From Leuctra nigra (taxonomy: Eukaryota > Arthropoda > Insecta > Plecoptera > Leuctridae), in NCBI GenBank assembly GCA_934045905.1, contig OW203765.1, positions 16,431,409 to 16,495,408 of the forward strand: a stretch of DNA of 64,000 nt, written 5' to 3'. The notes under the pieces are model-generated. The model saw nothing but the letters and a program-made list of their open reading frames with translations, was not told where the DNA came from and searched no databases. Below, one piece after another: positions 58,640-64,000 of the stretch (position 1 is the stretch's first letter; each line of letters starts with the position of its first letter). The position numbers were made by a program, and so were the translations under genes.

Positions 58640-59080
58640 GCGGCTAAACCAGAATTTAATTAATCCCTTATTAACCTGGCGCGTTATTTGTAAGCATCAA
58701 CATCTGCTACATGAGCCTCTATTACTCTATTTATTCTCGCTTTAGGTTAATACGCCACTTCGACCACAATCGCTGCTAATTACTAACATACAGAAACAAA
58801 TTAAACCCAAAGTAACATTTTGTTTTACTCCATAGGATGTAAACAAGATAAATCACGTAAATATTTACCACGGAGTCGACTAACACAATACTGAACTAAG
58901 TAATTAGAATAATGAATCAAAGTCCAATTGATGTCGCCTAATTAATGGCCTTGCTCCTGTTGCTTTGTAATTTGATTGAATGCACGCACGGGGGATCGAA
59001 CCGGGTATTCAATCACTTGATTAGTTTGTGCAGATTAATTAATTGATGACTGTAGTGATATTGAATAGCGATGATAAAAG
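58640..59080. promoter_or_regulatory. Candidate enhancer: homeodomain/forkhead/GATA motif cluster
   Basis: The stretch is dense in TTAATTAA, GCTAATTACT, CCTAATTAATGG, AATGAATCAA and TTGATGAC cores. It also holds GTAAACAAGATAAATC (forkhead plus GATA). There are no transposon ends and no open frame. Density exceeds the surrounding AT-rich DNA by eye, but function is inference. Confidence 0.35.
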
Positions 59081-59399
59081 TCAGTTGAAATGGATTGGGA
59101 AATTGTTATCTATTATCGTAGTGTGTGTGTATTCGATGAAATCATTGATTTCAAGACTTGATTTGAGGTTGGAAATTCCTGTACGCATTTTAACTCTCTT
59201 ATCGTACATTTTAAGACAGTAGCAACCGTTGTTATGGACGTTAACATTGAAAGTAAACAAAATTTACGTTATGATAGCTAACTTAAGATACTAAAAACAT
59301 ACAGGAATGACCCCCCTCATTTCTTTCATAATCCGAAAAGTGGTTTTGAAGCGTTTGCCATCGTTTTAACAGGATCATGTTAAATGAAAATAGCCTCTC

Positions 59400-60246
59400 A
59401 CATCATTTGACCAATCAAACCGAAAATTTTCACAATTTTTTATGTGTCTTAAAGTTTTAGGGTTATTCATTTAATAGAAATCAGTTGATTTGTTAATATT
59501 AAAATGCATTTATATGTGATTTTTGCAATCTAGACTGGAACCTTTGATTTATTAACTTAAAGCTTTGCATGATCATTGGGACCAAAACTTTAGGTATTCC
59601 CCCCGACGGCTGCCACCTTAACGCGGTGGTGGGGTTTGTGTTGGTCAATGATCCACTGCAGCTAAGCCGGCGAGCATATGCTCATGTGTAAGGGCTACCT
59701 AGTGAGGCTAGTGGTGAGGCCTAGACAAAGAGCAGTCAGGGTCGACCTACCCATGCCCTCACTTGAATTTGAGGTCCCCTCGGGCCGGCTTCCCCCCCTC
59801 GAGACGGTTATCCCCCTGAAATCGGGTTCCGCCGGCCCGAACCCTCACGCCCCCCGGTCCATCCTCATTCCGGCCTAGCCAGTGCTGGACTCCCCCAAGA
59901 CGGGCCCCCTTTGTCGACCCATCCCCATGTCCTCCCTTAACATTCAACAAAGTTAAAATAAATCCTAATGTCCGCAAAATGACCTCTCTGTCGACGTGCC
60001 GTTAAACTATTATACAACTACCTCTTTAGGTATTTTTGCCAATTTACAGACTAAACTGACGATATCTTCAAACGTTATTTTCATTTTATAAACATTGTAT
60101 TATATTTTCTTGAATTATTTGAAATATGAATTTCAATAATTTCACTTCCGTTGCAATGCTTTTGTAACAGAAACTTGCAAACGCATATCAAATCTCATTC
60201 AAGACTATGGCTCGCTCATCAACGCGTTACACCGAGCGTAATCCTA
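59400..60246 (-). mobile_element. Family E copy with nested retroposon
   Basis: GCATGATCATTGGGACCAAA left of the insertion and TTGCCAATTTACAGACTAAA right of it line up with the uninterrupted copy at 54547. The end is CATCAACGCGTTACACCGAG CG. Confidence 0.65.
59599..60023 (+). mobile_element. GC-rich retroposon R, copy 2, with 11-bp TSD
   Basis: It starts CCCCCGACGGCTGCCACCTT and ends GACGTGCCGTTAAACTATTA. It is flanked exactly by CTTTAGGTATT at 59588-59598 and 60024-60034. It lies inside family E, so E is older at this site. About 80% like 24147-24586. Confidence 0.9.
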
Positions 60247-61212
60247 GTAACTATTAATAGTGGATGACATCATCAAATACCGCCATGTCTCCAGACCGGC
60301 TCCTGACTGGCATCAGGAAACGATGGGGCGATGCCAAGCTAGGACGACAGGATCGGCCACTTTGGCGCTAGCGTCGAGGCTGTGCTTTTCAAATCAACGT
60401 ATTTCTTACCCCACACTCCGTATTTTCATGTTATATTATAAGAATTAATGTTGATATTTGGTTATTTACCGAAAGAGTGGATAATTATTAGAAATGATAG
60501 TGTAATAACAATATTTTGATCATATAATGACAGCTCACAGAAATATTTTTGTTTCCAGTGCTTTCTTGAACTGACTCACGGCACAATGGAATTTTGTAAC
60601 TTTCTATTAAAACAATTGAGAGGGTGTCGCTTCAGATTGAAATCGAATTTGCTTAAGATATTGCACTATCTTCTTATTTTTACACGTTTTATTATACTAG
60701 AGTAAAAAATATATGTATCTAAACAGTAAGTACATCTTCTTACGCCTGTCAAAATAAAGTTTCGCGAGTTTTAATTTTGAGTGGCACGAACAGCTTACTT
60801 CAAAGCTTACTTCACACTTCTTACTCACTCCCGATGGCAGCGCTGCAGCACAATAGCGGGAAAAAGTTTGGCTAGTGCCCTATCGCCTCAAAGCGTCGTG
60901 CATGGCAATATCTACATTCGATTAACACTCCCGGACACAGCGGTCAAAGCCTCCCCCACTCCCCCTCCGCCTTGACCAAGTAGGAGTTGGAACAATTGAA
61001 TTGTGTCACTGCCTTGTGAATGTCGTGTGGAGTGCGAGTTCGACAAGGCGGTGGAATTGTAAGGATCAAAGTGTGATGGAAATAACAGTGAATTGACCGT
61101 TTGGGGGGGGGGGGGGGGGACTCGTTACGTGGTTGCTAAAGTTAATAGGTTATATCTTTAGGACAAAGACATTACTGTTTTATGATTGAATGATCATAAG
61201 AATTTATTTATG
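60247..61212. other. Unassigned; 17-G run at 61103
   Basis: Short frames at 60260-60448 and 60781-60975 are GC-richer but give no recognisable product. The 17-G run is at 61103-61119. Confidence 0.45.
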
Positions 61213-61428
61213 TACATCAGAGGTAGAAGGGCGGAAGTCCATTTTACTATTTGTACTTTTGGAATGGTGTAAAAACAAATACCATATGACCGATATCAAC
61301 AAATACAGTTATACTGAAGTATTCTCTTGCACCATTACAAGTATGATCGAATGAATGCAGAATTACTGGTTTTTGAGCTCACCCAAGTATCATTGAAATG
61401 GACTCCCGCCCTATTGCCTCTGAAGTAC
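61213..61428 (+). mobile_element. MITE family A, copy 10 (full length)
   Basis: TACATCAGAGGTAGAAGGGC at the left and the inverted CCCTATTGCCTCTGAAGTA at the right. 216 bp. Confidence 0.88.
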
Positions 61429-61629
61429 AGATATATACTTTAACGAAAACTCCACATAAACAAATACCAGTTTTCAAAAGTGTAAAATTCGTTTCTAACT
61501 TAATAATTTCATTTTTCATATTATTGGAATTTTACAAATGGTGGCATAGGTAGGATAAAAATACAAAATGCATCAAACGAGTCTTTGTCAGTGAAACTGA
61601 AATAATTTGTGTTACCCAAGTCTTCCGAG

Positions 61630-61677
61630 AATTTCGAATGCTCGCTAATGAACGCTGTCACTCAGCGTTTTCCTAGT
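61630..61677 (-). mobile_element. Family E terminal fragment
   Basis: ATGCTCGCTAATGAACGC and CACTCAGCGTTTTCCTAG match the family E head on minus. Confidence 0.5.
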
Positions 61678-63308
61678 TTCAATTCCATTTTAATTACACT
61701 TCCCAATTAGCTAATTAAACAGATCTTGAGAAACAAGACACAAGTGACAAATGCTCTTCACGGGACGTATTTTCTTGTCTTTGTTCACCACCCTGAGGTC
61801 ATCACGTGATATCTCCGAACAATCTCCGCTAAGATCTCGACTAAATGGCCGCCAGGGGACGCCTGACGACGCCGATACGTCACGGCGTCGCTCGGAGATG
61901 ACCGGAGGAAGAGATCCCAGCTGGAAATGACTGCGAGAAAGACGGGGACATTTCCGGGGTTTGTAAGTACCACATGGAGAGACTAAAACATGTGGTTTAT
62001 CTCGGGTAGTGCTGGTCAAGAAATCTGCAGCAGATGGCGAAGAGGATGCTTTTCCTGAAACACGATGATTGAAGAGAGTATTCGTATGGGCGTCCACTAC
62101 GGGAGGGAGGGGGGGAGGGGCTTGCCCCCTTAGATGTGAGGAAAACATTAGTTTTTGTGGTGTGTTACGTATAGTTTCATTTTGTAAACAAGAAAACTTA
62201 ACAAAATTCACTTCATAACGTCTCAAAATTGATTTCAAAGTAAGTGTCCAAAAGCCAAAAGCCCTAGGAAAATAATTGTTTTCCTTGCCTTGCACCTCCC
62301 CCCCCCCCCCCCCCCCCGCAAGAAATCCTGCGAAACCAAGGTACCGATCTTGCTAGAAATCAATAAACTGACAAACATGATGTGTTTTGTGATATTATTG
62401 GCTTGATCTGTCACTTCGTTTGACAAGTAATACGAACATAACAAGCAGTTAAAATAACACAGATTCAAGCCATACGTTTGGGAGCAGAAGCACATTGTTC
62501 AGCCGGACGCGTGAAGAATCTGACCTTGGTCTATACGTAAGAACGAGGCGGCGTGCTTTGTCAGCTTACATCGCCGACAGACTTTTAAATCCCAAACAAA
62601 AAAGCGTTTGTCAATGATAGGATGAAGCTGTTGTTAGGTTTTAGTGCAGTATATTTATGTACCTATCCTAATACATAATATTATATATTATTGATTGTGT
62701 ACTTAAAAATAAAATAAAAAACGCTATTTATTACATGCGCTATTAACCATTTCCTTTTTTCTTTAATGTTCATAATTGAAAATAAATAGTAAGGTTTATC
62801 TTTAGCGTTCCTAGCTAATATGATTGAAAAACGTATAAACAGGGTTTCAACGCATATACAATATGAGGATTACTCTCATTATTTCATGTTGTGGAGATTA
62901 AAAGAGCATGGATTTTTATCAATAAAATATTGATGTGTGCCAAAAAAGGAATTTTTTTAAAGTTGAACACACAGTTTGTACCGGAAACAAATGTTAAAAA
63001 TTATTAGTGTTTTGAATGAATGAACGATAAGGAAGTATAGGCAGCGAGTTTAGATTACAGAGGGAACTGCGAAAAGTAAAGACAGAGCCGCCTGGGCTGT
63101 GGGAATGAAGCTTACCTTTGGCTGGGTGTCCAGTCGCTGCAGTTATACGTTATGTTGCTGCACATATTACGCATTATTACTCCTTAAAATTTAAATGTTT
63201 ATTCGCCAACAAAATATTAATAATAAAGTGTTCACAATTTCACTGAATCTGATCGCAATATGTATGTGAAATATAGTTTTTACTGATAACCTCAGATAGG
63301 TGGATGAT
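61678..63308. other. Unassigned; GC-rich 61790-62120 and 20-C run
   Basis: GC-rich at 61790-62120 with CACGTG-like and CGTCACGGCGTCG sequence. A 194-codon minus frame (61711-62295) crosses it but runs through a C-rich low-complexity stretch and has no recognisable domain. The 20-C run is at 62298-62317. The rest is AT-rich. Confidence 0.4.
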
Positions 63309-63405
63309 AATAAATACCAACTACAATATGAAAAGATATTCCTCGAGTTCGTGGGTTCGAGTCCCACTCGAGGAAAATCTTTTCATATTGCAGTTGGTAT
63401 TTATT
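63309..63405. mobile_element. Collapsed fold-back T, near-perfect 97-bp palindrome
   Basis: It has the same termini as 28231-28525 (AATAAATACCAACTACAATA and complement). The arms join directly and leave one tRNA T-arm (GTGGGTTCGAGTCCCAC) at the tip. Spacer and tRNA 5' halves are gone. Confidence 0.9.
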
Positions 63406-63659
63406 CACAATATTTATTTGCGCGACTTAGTACTAATTCCCGAGTTATTTTGAGTAAATTTATTGACATTTGATTGGTTGCTTGGTCACGGTCAATGAGA
63501 AATAAAACAGTTGAAGATCATTGCCATAAATGTTGCTTATTTCTTTCACTAGTGGCGCTGGGGTTTGAACACACGGTGCTATAGTTTTTCCGTCTACAAT
63601 ATCGCCATGAAATGTACGGTTATCTCACGCAGAAAAACGCGCGTAGTTCTGTTCAGATA

Positions 63660-63800
63660 ACAAACAGTCTGAACTGACGGATGACGTCATCTCGCCGCGC
63701 GAGGACATCTTGTTTTTGTCATGGTCAAAGCTCTGTGACTCTTATGACGTATAAATCCCTCGGAGTCCGGACTGAATGTCGGGGCTCACACGCGTCACTG
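63660..63800 (+). promoter_or_regulatory. CpG-rich promoter-like segment
   Basis: GATGACGTCATC (CRE palindrome, about 63681), CGCCGCGCGAGG, a second ATGACGTA, then TATAAAT at 63750-63756 with GTCACACG- and GTCACT-type initiator candidates 25-45 bp on. No coding exon was recognised downstream within the window. Confidence 0.3.
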
Positions 63801-64000
63801 CACGGAGTCCAGTGGAATGGTCACAGAGACGTAATTCACAGCTATCTAGAGGACGTCTACCGAGCTTATTTGTCACCAGATAGCGCTCAAGTCGATTAGT
63901 GGGCAAAGATTGACTGTCAGTGCACAAAATTTTATACCAGGAATACGGCGTCGATTTTTTTTTAAGTCCTTTATTAATTAACACAACATACATACACACA
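63801..64000. other. No recognised feature
   Basis: Short open frames on both strands without recognisable product. The window ends here. Confidence 0.4.

Noticed and set aside
61711..62295. 194-codon minus-strand frame
   Set aside because: It crosses a C/G-rich low-complexity segment, has no recognisable domain and ordinary start context only. GC-rich DNA easily leaves long chance frames.

Overview
This is a non-coding, repeat-rich stretch of an animal nuclear genome. It is AT-rich, has an assembly gap of 200 N, and carries tRNA-derived SINEs, many short inverted-repeat DNA transposons (MITEs), hAT-type elements with 8-bp target duplications, several large fold-back elements and three tandem arrays. 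No bacterial or organellar gene organisation is visible. The repeat style fits an arthropod, perhaps an insect with a large genome, but nothing in the window proves the lineage.

Only one gene is clear: an intronless plus-strand F-box/leucine-rich-repeat protein gene at 26017-27249, with a candidate poly(A) signal at 27467. A probable terminal coding exon of an unidentified minus-strand gene lies at 18615-18931 (splice acceptor, stop codon, AATAAA 30 nt after the stop). Weaker minus-strand exon candidates lie at 34115-34413 and 25441-25616. If these belonged together, the F-box gene would sit inside an intron of that gene; this is only a hypothesis. A weak plus-strand exon candidate lies at 5821-5980.

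Layout. 1-2857: 114-bp satellite, open on both strands. 3.1-5.2 kb: fold-back elements and MITEs. 5.7-7.0 kb: a 100-bp duplication running into a 32-bp minisatellite. 8.5-11.9 kb: MITEs, an hAT element with exact target duplication, the N gap and a nested MITE-in-MITE. 12-14.3 kb: featureless AT-rich DNA. 14.3-25.4 kb: SINEs, a dispersed element family (E), a second hAT element, large fold-backs and a GC-rich retroposon. 25.4-27.5 kb: the F-box locus. 28.2 kb: a fold-back element carrying tRNA-like sequences in both arms, with a collapsed relative at 63.3 kb. 29.7-30.8 kb: a transposon with 199-bp terminal inverted repeats. 30.9-32.5 kb: a tandem array whose units carry a composite CRE/ETS site and usually a YY1-like site. 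33-51 kb: MITEs in otherwise empty DNA. 51-64 kb: family E copies, a nested retroposon, and short islands rich in homeodomain, E-box and CRE motifs that may be regulatory.

The most unusual items are the CRE/ETS/YY1 array, the tRNA-bearing fold-back pair, the 199-bp inverted-repeat element, and two perfect hairpins (25741-25779, 48031-48078). All family assignments rest on comparing copies within the window and on visible terminal repeats and target duplications; no database search was possible.
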